Assembly: GCA_016839915.1 (NCBI GenBank)
Contig: JAEOTH010000022.1
Span: 1-33,081, forward strand
Direction of reading: 5' to 3'
DNA: 33,081 nucleotides
Source of the DNA: Promethearchaeota archaeon
GTDB lineage: Archaea > Asgardarchaeota > Lokiarchaeia > Sigyniarchaeales > SOKP01
Shown: positions 1 through 9,360 of the stretch, in pieces
Layout of the letters: each line of letters begins with the position of its first letter
How positions within the stretch are numbered: position 1 is the first letter of the stretch
Notes under the pieces: generated by a model
The model's input: the letters and a program-made list of their open reading frames with translations, nothing else
Told to the model about the DNA's origin: nothing
Database searches by the model: none
Translations under genes and position numbers: made by a program

Positions 1-1349
1 CCAAATCTCAATAATTCGTCAATATTATAATTAAAAGCTATTGGAATTTCTCTTTCTATAAATTCACCTGCGATATTTTGCAATAACAGACTTTTAATCT
101 CTTCTGGGTTGCTAGTTTGTCCTAATACCCAACCAAGTTTTACGTATGCTACTTCTGGTAACAAATTTCTTCCAGGGATGATACCCATATTTAACAATTC
201 TCTTCCAGTTGAATATACATTCATGCCAACAAATCCATGCAGAGTTTGCGTAGTCATAATAATAGTCAGATCTTCTTGAATGGCTCTTTCTATAGAATCA
301 TAAATAGTAGTGGATACGTGTCCTAATCCAGTTCCCGCAATTACAATTCCTCTATATCCATTATCAATGTAAAAATTAATAAGCTCATTATCTGTCCCGG
401 GGTAGGAATATATTAACCCAATTTTTTTTTCAAAATTTGTTAATGCTGTAGTTTCTAATTTTGATTTTTTATTATAGTTCTTAGTAAACATTTTGATTTT
501 TCTATTTTGAATCATTCCTAGTGGGATATTATTTATAGTTCTAAAGGTATTTCTAATCGAAGAATGCATCTTTCTCACTAACGTTCCTCTATGTATTAAT
601 CCATAATCATGAGAAGGCGATCCTAGCATAGCAACTACTACTTCAGCGATATCTGAACTTGCTACAACTGCTCCATTAATTAAATTTAAAGCAGCATCTG
701 AAGAGGGTCTATCGGAACTTCTTTGGCTCCCGACTAAAACTACTGGGATTGAAAGATCTTTTATCATGAAAGAAAGAGCAGCACTAGTATATGACATTGT
801 ATCTGTTCCATGACCAATCATAATACCATCAATTCCTGAATTTGCTGACTCTGTAACTTTTTCAGCTAATTTTTGCCAATATTCTGGCTTCATATTTTCT
901 GATAGGATTTCAAAAACAATTTCACAGTCAAGATTACATATTTCAGCCAATTCTGGGACTGCACTGTATAATTCTCCGGGTGTGAATGAAGGAATTACAG
1001 CTCCCGTGGTATAATCTAATCTTGATGCAATTGTACCACCGGTGCCAAATAATTTCAAATTTGGAAGGTTTTTATTTATTGGAAATTCTTTCTCTGGAAT
1101 TTTATAAGATGCTTCTCTTTTTCCAATCTTTGTGATTTTTTGTATTTCAGAAACCTTTATTCCCACATTATAATTATTTTCTAATTTAATATTTATGAAA
1201 TTCGGAGAAGAATATTCATTTCTGGGCAGAATAATCCCTTTATAATTAGTCTTTTCTGTTTTTATTTGAACAATATCCCAAATTTCAAGATTATTCTTTT
1301 CTAACAGTTTTTTACCTTCTTCTCTATATCCTCTTAATTTTTCGTCCAT
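1..1349 (-). CDS. gatD: Glu-tRNA(Gln) amidotransferase subunit D (3' end cut by window edge)
   Basis: GatD is the asparaginase-like subunit of the archaeal GatDE complex. It releases ammonia from glutamine (or asparagine) so that GatE can convert Glu-tRNA(Gln) to Gln-tRNA(Gln). The translation runs MDEKLRGYREEGKKL, then a small beta-rich N-terminal domain, then the asparaginase core with the threonine motif GTGGTIAS near residue 102 and the second motif GHGTDTMSYT. About 449 codons are present, so only the last few residues and the stop lie beyond the left edge. The start ATG directly abuts the gatE stop codon (TAA-ATG, no spacer). An AAAGGAG site lies within the gatE tail about 9 nt upstream, so translation is probably coupled in a gatE-gatD operon. 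Identification is secure from motifs and neighbour. Confidence 0.95.
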   Translation of the reverse strand, partial: MDEKLRGYREEGKKLLEKNNLEIWDIVQIKTEKTNYKGIILPRNEYSSPNFINIKLENNYNVGIKVSEIQKITKIGKREASYKIPEKEFPINKNLPNLKLFGTGGTIASRLDYTTGAVIPSFTPGELYSAVPELAEICNLDCEIVFEILSENMKPEYWQKLAEKVTESANSGIDGIMIGHGTDTMSYTSAALSFMIKDLSIPVVLVGSQRSSDRPSSDAALNLINGAVVASSDIAEVVVAMLGSPSHDYGLIHRGTLVRKMHSSIRNTFRTINNIPLGMIQNRKIKMFTKNYNKKSKLETTALTNFEKKIGLIYSYPGTDNELINFYIDNGYRGIVIAGTGLGHVSTTIYDSIERAIQEDLTIIMTTQTLHGFVGMNVYSTGRELLNMGIIPGRNLLPEVAYVKLGWVLGQTSNPEEIKSLLLQNIAGEFIEREIPIAFNYNIDELLRF

Positions 1350-3275
1350 TTATTTCAACTCCTTTATTTTTTCTTTTATAACATTTTCTAATTCCTTAGA
1401 AACAATAGCACCATCAATTTTTCCGCGAACTTTTTTCATAACTTCTCCCATCAAAGGTCCTTTTGCTCTCATATCTTTTTCTTTTATCAGATTAGAGTTA
1501 CTCTCGAGGTTAACAATCTCGACTATTATTTGTTTAAGATCTTTTTCAGAAATACTCTCAATTTTTAGTTTCTTTTTAATTTGATCAATAGAATATTCAG
1601 GAGCCTCAGCTTTAAGTTTCATTAATTCTTCAATTGCCTCCTTACTAATTTCTTTTTTCTTTAAAAGGTTAAAAATTTCAAGAAAATCATTGTCAGTTAG
1701 ATTTTCAACATTTTTCCCATCCCTTCTAAGGGCAGTTGTAGTTTCTAATAGAGTCGTGAAGATTAATGAGGGATTATCAGGATATAATTCTATTAAATTT
1801 TCGAATAACTTGAGTTTACCAGTAAAAATTAGGTCTTTTATCAGTCTTTCTTCAGCTTTATATTTTTTAGAATACTTTTTTATAGTTTCCCATGGATATT
1901 CTGGGAGTATTTTTCTAATCTCATTAATTTCTTCTTCGAAATTAAAAATGGCTTCTGAATCCGTGTCAGGATATAATCTAGCACCTCCATGAAGTTCTCT
2001 CAAAAATTCCGTATTTCCATTTTCTAGAGCTTTTCTAGTCTCGGGAGGTACTCCATTAAAAGCAAATTTTACACGTTTGATAAGAACATCCATTGCTTTG
2101 TTCACTTCTTTCTTGGATCCTAAAACTAATACAAAACAATCAGGTTCTTTAGATGTTAATTTCTCTTTGATTTTTTTAATGTCCTCATTTGAAAAATCGT
2201 ATTTATTTAAATCTTCATCTGAATGAATTATACCTCTTAAACCAGAAATTAATTTTACTTTATCGCTAACTTCAGTTCCAAATCTATAATCTTCCATTAG
2301 TTCTTTTCCAAAAATACCGTTAAATCCCATAAAATTGATCCCGAATATTTTTTTTCCCGATTGAATACCCTTTAGAATAAACTTGGATTTTGTTTTAGTT
2401 AAAGATTCAGTTAAATCTATAGGATGATTTGGAATTTCATTTTCATTTAATTTTCTATTTTCAAGTTCTTCCTTAATTTCAAGAAGCTTTAACTGCCGTG
2501 AAATTTCATGATTGATCAAAATTGGAATCCATCCCAATTTCTGAACTCCTTTTATTTCAATTCTAGTTCCAGCTTCAATACTTACATTAACATCTTGTCT
2601 GATTGATCCAAGAACTTTTTTTACATTTGTTGACCATAATAATAATCCTATCCTTTCTGCACACTCTCGACATTCATCTGGTGAATTTATATCAGGTTTA
2701 GTTGTAACCTCAACTAATGGAATTCCTAATCGATCTAAACGAAAAAAATTCGTTTTATTTTCAGTTTTAATTTTTCTCGCAGCTTCTTCCTCCAAACTAA
2801 GGATATCTATTCGAATTTTTTTACCACTTCCTAAAGTTATGTAGCCATCCGTGCCTAAAATCATTGTCCTCTGAAATCCACTTGGAACGCTTCCATCTAA
2901 ATAATTTTTACGACATACATGCATTTCTTCAATTATATTGGCATTTAAAAGCATAGCAATTTGTAGCGCTACATTTCTTGCTTCTTTATTACAAGAAAAG
3001 GGAGGTGTATCATCAAGTTCATAGGTACATACAACATCATTATACCCTTCATATGTAATTCCCATTCCTTTTTCGTATTCTGTAAGCATTGCTTTATCAT
3101 AAGTGCCTAGCTCCCCTAAAACTGGACGCATAGAACGCTGTATAGTAAAATCTGGCTCACGAGTTCCCTGTAATTGTGTTGGACATCTACAAAACAATTT
3201 TTTTTCGGTATCTAGTTGTTGATGAATTTCCAAACCACACTTAAGACCTAATTTTTCATAATTAAATTCTTCCAT
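1350..3275 (-). CDS. gatE: Glu-tRNA(Gln) amidotransferase subunit E
   Basis: GatE is the tRNA-binding, GatB-like subunit of the archaeal amidotransferase that makes Gln-tRNA(Gln) by transamidation. The N-terminus carries the family signature GLKCGLEIHQQLDT, followed by the zinc-associated stretch LFCRCP and the catalytic-core run DDTPPFS. The C-terminal part is helical, with a YqeY-like tail ending in MRAKGPLMGEVMKKVRGKIDGAIV, as in GatB/E proteins. The insertion after about residue 270 corresponds to the AspRS-like domain that distinguishes GatE from GatB. The 641-residue length is normal for the family. It is the first gene of the gatE-gatD pair. The 244 nt upstream (3276-3519) are AT-rich and contain possible TATA-like elements around 3345-3360. 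Confidence 0.96.
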   Translation of the reverse strand: MEEFNYEKLGLKCGLEIHQQLDTEKKLFCRCPTQLQGTREPDFTIQRSMRPVLGELGTYDKAMLTEYEKGMGITYEGYNDVVCTYELDDTPPFSCNKEARNVALQIAMLLNANIIEEMHVCRKNYLDGSVPSGFQRTMILGTDGYITLGSGKKIRIDILSLEEEAARKIKTENKTNFFRLDRLGIPLVEVTTKPDINSPDECRECAERIGLLLWSTNVKKVLGSIRQDVNVSIEAGTRIEIKGVQKLGWIPILINHEISRQLKLLEIKEELENRKLNENEIPNHPIDLTESLTKTKSKFILKGIQSGKKIFGINFMGFNGIFGKELMEDYRFGTEVSDKVKLISGLRGIIHSDEDLNKYDFSNEDIKKIKEKLTSKEPDCFVLVLGSKKEVNKAMDVLIKRVKFAFNGVPPETRKALENGNTEFLRELHGGARLYPDTDSEAIFNFEEEINEIRKILPEYPWETIKKYSKKYKAEERLIKDLIFTGKLKLFENLIELYPDNPSLIFTTLLETTTALRRDGKNVENLTDNDFLEIFNLLKKKEISKEAIEELMKLKAEAPEYSIDQIKKKLKIESISEKDLKQIIVEIVNLESNSNLIKEKDMRAKGPLMGEVMKKVRGKIDGAIVSKELENVIKEKIKELK

Positions 3276-3519
3276 AATCGATCTTAACTTTTTTTAAATC
3301 TTATAGTTATTTTCAAAAAAGATTTGAGATATTTTAATCTAGGTTATTTTATATAGTTAACAGCAAGTCCTAATTCGCAGTTCATTTTATATATTTAAGT
3401 TAATCCCCAAATAACTAGTTGTTTATTGTTGTATCTTAAATAAATTCAAATATTTTCATTTAAATCTTTAACCATTATCAATTTAAAACGATTTAAATAT
3501 GTTAAAGGTTAGAGTTAAC

Positions 3520-4593
3520 CTATTTTAAATAATATATACTGTTATTTTGAGAAACTTCTGAATGCTGTGAAAGATAATCTATTAAAAATTGTTTTTGTTT
3601 ATTATAATCTTCGAGAGATTGCTCTATTCGGAAGGAAAGATCTTTTACATTCTCAATTCTAATCCAATGGAGTTTATTAAAGAATTGTAATATTTTTTGA
3701 AGAAAGGCGTCTTGTGTACTAAATTTTCGTAAGTCCTTCTCGATTGTTTTAATCCATTTATTAAAAGCAGCTTTGGTTTTAAAACATATTAACAATTCTT
3801 TATCTTCAGCTAAATTCATCCATAAATACTTATCTTTCTCATCAAGCATTCTAACATAATTTATAATATAATCTACATTTGCTTTTAATAGTTTTAATCT
3901 TTCTTTCTTAACTAATTCCTTTTTAAACAATAGATCTGTTTCAATTAGGTCTAATCTACAGTAAAAATCTACCGGAGAATAGATAAAATCAGTTAACCTT
4001 ACTCCTAACATTCCAAATATTGCAGCAAAGTATTTACAGTTTTCATAGTGAAGATTTCTTTGTTTTCCAATAAATTCTAAAACACCCCGAGTAGGCTGTT
4101 TATTTTTACCAGGAAAAATTTCCAACCTCATGTCTGTAGAGACATTACTAGTTCCATATCGACTTTTTATCCTGTCAAATAATAGGCTCAAATCATCAAA
4201 ATTACCAGGTTTATACTGCTTTCTCATCCAATTTGTATAACGTAGTATAAAACGAGTAGTAAATTCAAAAGAAAATGGTGTATAACGATTAGATTCTGAT
4301 ACCATTTCGTAGAGAGGTATTGTTGCCTTAAAAGTGAAAGGTTCAAGCAAATCTTTAATTTCCTTGTCCTCTACTCTTTCAAAATCATCTAGTGTTTTTC
4401 CTTTCTCAAATAATTTCAGTATTTCTTCCAACACATGATTATAAAAAGTCGATACACTTTTAAATCTCTCATCATTCGGATTTTTTCTGTGATTTACATT
4501 TACATATCTTTTTACCCAATCTTTAAGAGCTGGTGATATTGAAATAGTTTGTTGGGCTGTTTTCTTATTTGAGAGATATTTCTTTTTGGTCAT
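3520..4593 (-). CDS. Ribbon-helix-helix N-terminal protein, paralogue 1, unknown C-terminal domain
   Basis: I do not recognise the full-length family. Residues about 12-60 fit a ribbon-helix-helix DNA-binding domain: a short strand QQTISISPALK, a helix KDWVKRYVNVN, and a second helix after KSVSTFYNHVLEEILKLF, ending in EKGKTLDDF. The remaining ~290 residues are mixed alpha/beta, with a recognisable block (NLHYENCKYFAAIFGMLGVRL, written here with its Cys in NCKY) followed by a cysteine in FYCRLDL. The protein is a close full-length paralogue of the next gene upstream (4980-6059): same length, same block order and the same KGKTLDDF and ENCKY motifs. No Shine-Dalgarno site is obvious. The AT-rich stretch at 4600-4640 could hold its own TATA element. 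A DNA-binding regulator with an effector or oligomerisation domain is the likeliest role, by inference from the N-terminus. Confidence 0.75.
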   Translation of the reverse strand: MTKKKYLSNKKTAQQTISISPALKDWVKRYVNVNHRKNPNDERFKSVSTFYNHVLEEILKLFEKGKTLDDFERVEDKEIKDLLEPFTFKATIPLYEMVSESNRYTPFSFEFTTRFILRYTNWMRKQYKPGNFDDLSLLFDRIKSRYGTSNVSTDMRLEIFPGKNKQPTRGVLEFIGKQRNLHYENCKYFAAIFGMLGVRLTDFIYSPVDFYCRLDLIETDLLFKKELVKKERLKLLKANVDYIINYVRMLDEKDKYLWMNLAEDKELLICFKTKAAFNKWIKTIEKDLRKFSTQDAFLQKILQFFNKLHWIRIENVKDLSFRIEQSLEDYNKQKQFLIDYLSQHSEVSQNNSIYYLK

Positions 4594-4979
4594 AATACGT
4601 TAAAGTTTATCTAATTTTTAAATTTATATTAGTTGAAAAATTCAATTATGTGAACTTCTTTGATGAGTAAATTAAGATTTGTGATTATTTTAATTTATCC
4701 AAGGTACATTTCTTCCTAATTCTTTATTTATATCCTTCTTCTAACTTTCTTATTTTTTCAATAATCTAGATTGATGATCTTAACTTATGATTTTCATTAG
4801 TAGCACTTATATATTAAAAAAAAGAGGTATATTTGGGCAAATATTAGCGATAAAAATCAAGGGGTTGACAGGAAACACTTACCATAAAGGTAAAAAAGGG
4901 GAATATTAGGGAATTTATGGGGGACGAGATCTTCCCTTTTTTTTATTTATATCTAGGAGATTCTTGAACTCAACTATAC
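4594..4979. other. AT-rich intergenic region between the two RHH paralogues
   Basis: This 386-nt stretch holds no convincing gene. It contains the terminator-like inverted repeat at 4890-4945, several G runs on the plus strand between 4860 and 4923, and AT-rich sequence near 4600-4640 that could be the promoter of the downstream paralogue. I looked for C/D-box RNA motifs. There are TGATGA-like words near 4660 and 4773, but no properly spaced D box. Confidence 0.5.
4890..4945 (-). terminator. Inverted repeat with T-run downstream of RHH paralogue 2
   Basis: On the minus strand an arm of A's plus GGGAA (4932-4944) is complementary to a TTCCCC arm followed by six T's (4892-4903). It lies about 35-90 nt beyond the stop of the 4980-6059 gene, so it could terminate that transcript. 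The stem is imperfect and the arms are also T/A-rich on the other strand. Confidence 0.4.
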
Positions 4980-6059
4980 TTAATGTTTTTTTAAGTAGGA
5001 TTTGCCATTCATTTGTGAGATTTTTGATATTCTTGAAAGAACCTCAAATAAATATTCTCTCTCATGTGAAAATCTAGTTTCTAATAGTTTAACTTGAAAA
5101 CTAAGGTCTTTTTCACTTTCAATTTCAATCCAGTGTAATTTTTCAAAGAGCCTTAAGAGGTTAAGATGAAGATCCTCTAGATCACCAAATTTTTTAATTT
5201 CATTTTCTATTAAGTTTACCCAATCTTTTTTGGTTTCCTCATTGTTAAACGTTAGAATAACTTGTTTATCGTCTGCCATTTTCATCCATAGATAATAATT
5301 TTTATCTTCTATCATTCTATTATAATTGATAAAATAAGAAATGTTGTGGACCATTAACTTCACTCTTTCTTGTTTTACCAGATCTTTTCTAAAAAATAAA
5401 TCTGTAGCTTTTAAATCAAACCTACAGTAATTATCTTTATCTGAATATACAAAATTAGTTATCCGAACACCTAACAATCCCAAAAGTGCGGCGTTATATT
5501 TACAATTTTCAAAAGTTAAATTTTTAAATAATCCAGTAAATTCAAAAACTCCAGTTAAATCTTTTGGACTTTTTCCAGTAAAAAGGTCCAAATTAAATTC
5601 TTTAGTAAGATTATTTGATAGTATATAGTTTCTGACCCTACTGAATATAGTTTTAATGCTGGTAATATCATAAGGATCCATTCGAGCTAAATAGAGTCTT
5701 CTTAAAGTCATATAAAAAAAGGGATTTTTTTCAAAAAAAGGATGTGTATAACGATTTGTTCTTATCGCAGTTTCATAATAAGGAATTAAAGCGTTAAACG
5801 AAATTTTGTCAAAGATACTCTTAATTTCCCCATCTACATAAGCCTTAAAGTCATCAAGTGTTTTACCCTTTTCAAAACATTCCATTGATTTCTCCATAAC
5901 ATAATTATAAAATGCTGAAATACTTTTATATCTCTTGTCATTCGGGTTTTTTTCATTAAATTCACTTACGTATCTCTCGATTTTATCTTTGAGATCCGGA
6001 GAAATTGAAATTGTTTGTTGGGTTATTTTCTTTTTTGATAGAGGTCTTTCAGAAGTCAT
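4980..6059 (-). CDS. Ribbon-helix-helix N-terminal protein, paralogue 2, unknown C-terminal domain
   Basis: This is a paralogue of the 3520-4593 gene, 359 residues long. The ribbon-helix-helix segment is clearest here: TQQTISISPDLKDKIERYV, then YKSISAFYNYVMEKSMECF and EKGKTLDDF. It shares the block around FENCKYNAALLGLLGVRITNF and the later YCRFDLKATDLFFRKDLVKQER region with its neighbour. The tandem arrangement and matched architecture point to local duplication followed by strong divergence. The gene has its own 3' terminator-like repeat and a 178-nt upstream spacer, so the two paralogues are probably transcribed separately. The C-terminal domain could bind a ligand or mediate dimerisation, but nothing in the sequence identifies it. 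Confidence 0.75.
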   Translation of the reverse strand: MTSERPLSKKKITQQTISISPDLKDKIERYVSEFNEKNPNDKRYKSISAFYNYVMEKSMECFEKGKTLDDFKAYVDGEIKSIFDKISFNALIPYYETAIRTNRYTHPFFEKNPFFYMTLRRLYLARMDPYDITSIKTIFSRVRNYILSNNLTKEFNLDLFTGKSPKDLTGVFEFTGLFKNLTFENCKYNAALLGLLGVRITNFVYSDKDNYCRFDLKATDLFFRKDLVKQERVKLMVHNISYFINYNRMIEDKNYYLWMKMADDKQVILTFNNEETKKDWVNLIENEIKKFGDLEDLHLNLLRLFEKLHWIEIESEKDLSFQVKLLETRFSHEREYLFEVLSRISKISQMNGKSYLKKH

Positions 6060-6237
6060 TTTAATCTTTTTTTAAATAATTTTTGACATTTATATAGTAA
6101 GATTTAGTATATTTAACATTATTAAAAAAATAATTTTTCAACAATAAGTTGAATTTATTGATTTGTTTTTTTATTCTGAAAGTAAAATTTTGTGTAGATC
6201 CTATTATAAAAGATGTATAGATGGTATAGATGGTTTA

Positions 6238-7893
6238 TTATGGTAAAAATTTTGAAACATAAACTCCATCTAATTTATATCCTAAATTTTTAAAGAAATC
6301 TCTTGCTCCGAATCCGCTTATAACAGCTAATTTCTTTGCATCAAACTCCTCCAAAGAGATCTTCTCAGCATTTTCCATAAATAACTTTCCATATCCTCGA
6401 TGTTGAATTTGAGTAAAAGAATTAGGTTTAGAATCTTTTGGGACGAGTTCCCCAACTATTTTTATTTCTCTTACGATCATTGTTTTTCCATCGTTCAGTT
6501 CAGGTCTATGGGCAAATTCAGAAGGTTTTCTTAAACGTAAATACCCAATTAAATAATTCTCCTTTTTATTTTCATAAGATAAGAATATTTCTTTACCGTG
6601 AGAAGCATTATAGTCTAAACGATATAACTTTATATCGTCGAATGATTTTTCATTAACAAATTCTTTTCTTTTAGTGATACCGTATTCTTTGCATCGTATA
6701 CATTTACATGTTTCATTTATTTCCTTTAATCTTTCTTGAACTATTTGTCTTAAATTACTACTTTTACATCCCGCTTCGATCAAGTTAGCAGGGATGTCTC
6801 TCATAATTCTTTGGATTCGTACATATGGTGGAAGGTTCATTTTGACGGTTGCTACTAAATTTATTAATTCATTATCTGAATAAGGAGTATATTTTCCTTT
6901 CTTCCACCAATTATATAGTTCAGTCCCGTTAATTACAAGTGTAGGATATATTTTTAGCATATCTGGGCGGTATTCAGCATTTGAAAATAAAGAATCAAAC
7001 ATTTCAATATCACGTTCGAGATTTGAACCAGGTAAATTAGGCATCATATGAGCATTGATTTTTAATCCAGCATCCTTAGCAATTCTTATTGCTTCTTTAC
7101 TATCAAAAGTAGAATGTCCCCTTTTTACCAACTTATAAATTTCGTCATATAAAGTTTGTATGCCAATTTCAACACGAGTTGTACCAAAATATAACATTTG
7201 ATCTACATCTTTTTCCTTACAATAGTCTGGTCTTGTCTCGATGGTAATTCCAATAACACGTCTTTTAGAGCTCTCAGCGAGTTTTTTAGCTTCTTCCAAA
7301 TTGTCTACTCGCTGTTCGATGATACCTTCTAATGCTCCCTTTATGAATTCTTTTTGATATGTTGGATCAGTTGATAAAAATGTACCTCCCATAACTATTA
7401 ATTCAATTTTATCAACTATATGTCCTATAGCTTCTAAATCATTAATTCTGCTTTGAACTTGTAAGTAAGGATCGTAATTATTATGAATTGATCTCATTGC
7501 TGCTGGTTCTTGTCCGGTATAAGACTGAGCTGCTTTTTCTTCAGGCTGAGAATCCTGTCCTGGACAGTAAATACATGTGCCTGGGCACGGAAGAGGTTTA
7601 GTCATAATCGCAATAACAGATACACCTGAGATTGTCCTTGTAGTCCTTCTTTTTAGGATTTGAGAAATTATTTTTTTTTCATCAGGAGTGGCATACTCTA
7701 AAACTGTAGCATTTTTAATGACTCTCGGAAGATTATATTTTTTGCCAATTTTTCCTTTAATATTTGTAATTTTATGGCGTGATAGTTGAGGATTTTTAAT
7801 AATAAAATTAATTATTTCTCTTGATACCTTTTTTAATTTCTCAGAGTCATCAAGATCTTCAATCATATACGTATTGTTGTTTTTCTTCAACAA
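6238..7893 (-). CDS. elp3: Elp3-type tRNA U34 carboxymethyl transferase (radical SAM plus GNAT)
   Basis: Archaeal Elp3 modifies the wobble uridine of tRNA to 5-carboxymethyl-uridine using acetyl-CoA and S-adenosylmethionine. After a lysine-rich, tRNA-binding N-terminus comes the radical-SAM cluster motif CPGTCIYC (Cys 103, 107, 110), followed by the family runs GQDSQPEEKAAQSYTGQEPA and ELIVMGGTF. A CKCIRCKE zinc-type cysteine cluster lies near residues 395-402. The C-terminus is a GNAT acetyltransferase domain (for example IQHRGYGKLFMENAEKIS). The 551-residue length is normal. The given start is a TTG, and a methionine at residue 10 is an alternative. The gene is divergent from the SWIM-TIR gene, with only 59 nt between them. 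Confidence 0.96.
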   Translation of the reverse strand: MLKKNNNTYMIEDLDDSEKLKKVSREIINFIIKNPQLSRHKITNIKGKIGKKYNLPRVIKNATVLEYATPDEKKIISQILKRRTTRTISGVSVIAIMTKPLPCPGTCIYCPGQDSQPEEKAAQSYTGQEPAAMRSIHNNYDPYLQVQSRINDLEAIGHIVDKIELIVMGGTFLSTDPTYQKEFIKGALEGIIEQRVDNLEEAKKLAESSKRRVIGITIETRPDYCKEKDVDQMLYFGTTRVEIGIQTLYDEIYKLVKRGHSTFDSKEAIRIAKDAGLKINAHMMPNLPGSNLERDIEMFDSLFSNAEYRPDMLKIYPTLVINGTELYNWWKKGKYTPYSDNELINLVATVKMNLPPYVRIQRIMRDIPANLIEAGCKSSNLRQIVQERLKEINETCKCIRCKEYGITKRKEFVNEKSFDDIKLYRLDYNASHGKEIFLSYENKKENYLIGYLRLRKPSEFAHRPELNDGKTMIVREIKIVGELVPKDSKPNSFTQIQHRGYGKLFMENAEKISLEEFDAKKLAVISGFGARDFFKNLGYKLDGVYVSKFLP

Positions 7894-7952
7894 AAAATTT
7901 TACCTTTATAATCAATAGGAGAATTTTTTATAGAAAATGAATTTGATATAAC

Positions 7953-9359
7953 ATGGGAAAAAAGAAATCTAACCAAAAAGGTTTAGAGACATTTACATTT
8001 AAGACATTTCTAAAATCATTAACGATACCGAGAATAAAAGAAATAATAAATAGATTTAATCAGAGTGTTAAAAGTAAAGAGAAGAAATTAAAAGGATATT
8101 CAGCTTTCAAAAAGGATGAATTGGTGGATTTTATTGACTCATCCTTAAGTGATATTGAAAAAGGTAAGTTATATCAAGATTTTGAAAGAGATTTTGCCGA
8201 AAGTTTGTTGTTAAATGGGCTTTCATTAATTAGTGGAGAACATAAGGTTGAGAGAATTCAAAGTGCTGTCATCATAGCAGGTGAAAATGGTTATAATGTT
8301 TGGTTTTCAAGTAAATATGGATCTCAAAAAGCTTCTCTACAGGTCATTAACAATTCCATTGAAAGAGGTTGTAGTTGTGTTATTGGAAAGAATGATGGTT
8401 TATGTTTACACCAAATGGCAATATATCTCATGTTAATTGGAAAAAAAATCATTTCTTCAGATGCTTTACCTTTTAAAGTTGAAAAGGACTTTTTTGCTTC
8501 AATCCAAAAAAGATTGGATTTACTTGCTACTCAGAGTTTATTTAAAGAGGATCCTGCTATAATGTTAGAAGGTGACTATAAAATATATATTAATGATGAG
8601 CTAGTAACATTGGATTGGGGAGGTGATTATGCAGGTAAATCGACAAAGGATATCTCTAATGAAGATATTAATGTTGAAACTTGGGTTACAAATAAGGTGG
8701 TAGATTTAATTCTAAAAAATATAAAAGTACGAGCAGTAACAGGACAACCAACAAAAATTTTATTAGATAATTATAATATAGTTTCTAAAATAATGAAAAA
8801 TCCTGATCATGTTAAAAGAATTTTGAAAAAATTTTCAGTTCTTAATGACCAAAATCTACCTAAAAATGAAATGGTATTAGAAATTTATCTAAAAAGTAAT
8901 TTAAAGCAATCAACGGCAGAATTATCTGCAGAACCACCATTTTCAGCATATATGGGAGATAAACCATTTATTTTTGTAAGTTATACTCATAAGGATAAAG
9001 CAGAGGTATATCCAATCCTTCAAAAATTATATCTTAAAGGATTTAGAATCTGGTATGATGAAGGGATTCCCTTGAGTACTGATTGGTGTAATACAATAGC
9101 AGAAAAATTGATGCAATGTAGTTTATTTCTTTCATTTATATCCCCTTATGTAACAGAGTCAGATAATACTCAAGATGAGATTCATCTAGCCATAAATGAA
9201 AAGAAACCATATTTAGCAATATATTTAAAAGAAACAGAACTTAATCCTGGATTAAAAATGCGAATTCGAAGAGTGCAAGGAATATTAAAACATGAAATGG
9301 AAGAAGAACAATTTTATAATAAGTTAGTTGATGATCTGGGCAATATCCTCAAATTATAA
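7953..9359 (+). CDS. SWIM zinc finger - TIR domain protein
   Basis: This is a 468-residue protein with three readable parts. Residues about 20-65 (LTIPRIKEIINRF then KGYSAFKKDELVDFI) resemble a SAP or Rho-N-like helical nucleic-acid-binding unit. Residues 140-153 carry C-x-C-x8-C-x-H (Cys140, Cys142, Cys151, His153), a SWIM zinc-finger pattern. Residues 336-468 are a TIR domain: KPFIFVSYTHKDKAEVYPIL, then GFRIWYDEGIPLSTDWCNTI, with Glu409 in TQDEIHLAI at the position of the catalytic glutamate of NAD-cleaving TIRs. Known TIR enzymes in prokaryotes often serve in defence by NAD depletion or signal-nucleotide synthesis. A nucleic-acid-sensing N-terminus coupled to TIR is inferred here. It ends 1 nt before the convergent pyrK gene. 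Confidence 0.88.
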   Translation: MGKKKSNQKGLETFTFKTFLKSLTIPRIKEIINRFNQSVKSKEKKLKGYSAFKKDELVDFIDSSLSDIEKGKLYQDFERDFAESLLLNGLSLISGEHKVERIQSAVIIAGENGYNVWFSSKYGSQKASLQVINNSIERGCSCVIGKNDGLCLHQMAIYLMLIGKKIISSDALPFKVEKDFFASIQKRLDLLATQSLFKEDPAIMLEGDYKIYINDELVTLDWGGDYAGKSTKDISNEDINVETWVTNKVVDLILKNIKVRAVTGQPTKILLDNYNIVSKIMKNPDHVKRILKKFSVLNDQNLPKNEMVLEIYLKSNLKQSTAELSAEPPFSAYMGDKPFIFVSYTHKDKAEVYPILQKLYLKGFRIWYDEGIPLSTDWCNTIAEKLMQCSLFLSFISPYVTESDNTQDEIHLAINEKKPYLAIYLKETELNPGLKMRIRRVQGILKHEMEEEQFYNKLVDDLGNILKL

Positions 9360-9360
9360 T

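Noticed and set aside
4655-4800. A C/D box guide RNA suggested by TGATGA-like words.
   Set aside because: No D box (CTGA) at proper spacing and no terminal stem.
4858-4925. A G-quadruplex from several G runs on the plus strand.
   Set aside because: Runs are too far apart and uneven; the stretch is better read as a terminator-like inverted repeat.
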